Shown here: positions 46,625 through 47,034 of the stretch, piece by piece
Position numbering within the stretch: the first letter of the stretch is position 1
How the letters are laid out: each line of letters starts with the position of its first letter
Assembly (NCBI GenBank): GCA_030648005.1
Contig: JAUSIP010000011.1
Location: 1 to 47,034, forward strand
From: a bacterium
GTDB taxonomy: Bacteria; Patescibacteriota; Minisyncoccia; Phycocordibacterales; UBA12445
Direction of reading: 5' to 3'
Length of the DNA: 47,034 nucleotides
Notes under the pieces: model-generated
Told to the model about the DNA's origin: nothing
What the model saw: only the letters and a program-made list of their open reading frames with translations
Database searches by the model: none
Translations under genes and position numbers: made by a program

Positions 46625-47034
46625 CTATTTTCTAAACAAACCCTTTATGGCAGTAAGGAGTTGTCCGAGAAGGGAGTCAGGAGACCGATTATAAGATGTG
46701 ACACAGGCTGTTCCATTCCAATACTGACCTGTGGTGCATGAACTATAGGGAGAACCGGAACCACTAGAAGAGTTTGGCATTTGGCAATAGTTTGAAGAGG
46801 AGCTCCATGTACCACCCGCTTGCGCACAACCAGTCGCAGGATCCATTGAGTACCCGGAGTCACTTGAGGATGTTACGCAAGCAGAGCCATTCCAGTACTG
46901 ACTTCCAGTACATGATGATCCCGATGTGCCAGTATATGTGCTGCTCGGCATATTACAGTAGTTAGAAGAGGAATTCCACGAACCACCTGCGCTTGCACAC
47001 TCAGACGAAGAACCAGAACTCCCGCCACTCCAAC
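46625..47034 (-). CDS. Cys-rich tandem-repeat secreted protein, C-terminal part (runs off window end)
   Basis: Frame open to window end; repeated CA.AGG.W....NYC.MP...SCT..QYWNG.ACVTS; C-tail DSLLGQLLTAIKGLFRK. Confidence 0.75.
   Translation of the reverse strand, partial: WSGGSSGSSSECASAGGSWNSSSNYCNMPSSTYTGTSGSSCTGSQYWNGSACVTSSSDSGYSMDPATGCAQAGGTWSSSSNYCQMPNSSSGSGSPYSSCTTGQYWNGTACVTSYNRSPDSLLGQLLTAIKGLFRK

Noticed and set aside
1-47034. CRISPR array, tRNA or rRNA genes
   Set aside because: No regularly spaced direct repeats with spacers, and no convincing tRNA/rRNA sequence was seen by eye; tRNAscan-SE or Infernal would be needed to be sure.
1-47034. TGA recoding (as in some CPR lineages)
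   Set aside because: RT2 and other genes end at TGA in sensible places, and conserved genes read through without internal TGA.

Overview
The window looks like chromosomal DNA from a Patescibacteria/CPR-type (Parcubacteria-like) bacterium; this is inferred from gene content only, and I ran no search. It uses the standard code with TGA as stop. Most of it is housekeeping: M1 aminopeptidase, efp, rpsR-ssb-rpsF, tatD, metG, glyS, ileS/recO, a thymidylate operon (thyA-dcd-folA-tmk), rplK-nusG-secE, glmS, msrB, queE and an ECF sigma factor. The main find is two complete, differently targeted diversity-generating retroelements (DGRs) about 12 kb apart. DGR1 spans ~3.8-6.3 kb and DGR2 spans ~15.8-18.5 kb. 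Each has a DGR-type reverse transcriptase, a divergently encoded bAvd-like accessory protein, a template repeat (TR), and a variable protein whose C-terminus is the variable repeat (VR). TR/VR mismatches fall almost only at sense-strand adenines (17 of 18 in DGR1, 15 of 15 in DGR2). The TRs are unrelated, but both loci share a conserved noncoding block of about 270-290 bp 5' of the TR. That block starts just downstream of a sigma70-like promoter, so it looks like a dedicated DGR template RNA with a conserved leader. DGR1 RT also overlaps a RelE/Phd-type toxin-antitoxin pair by 4 bp. Other items of interest: an IleRS with a histidine-phosphatase domain inserted in it; dispersed palindromes inserted in frame in folA, glmS and ileS; and a tandem family of secreted proteins with near-identical promoters and signal peptides, diverged middles, and a shared C-terminal tail that may be an undescribed sorting signal.
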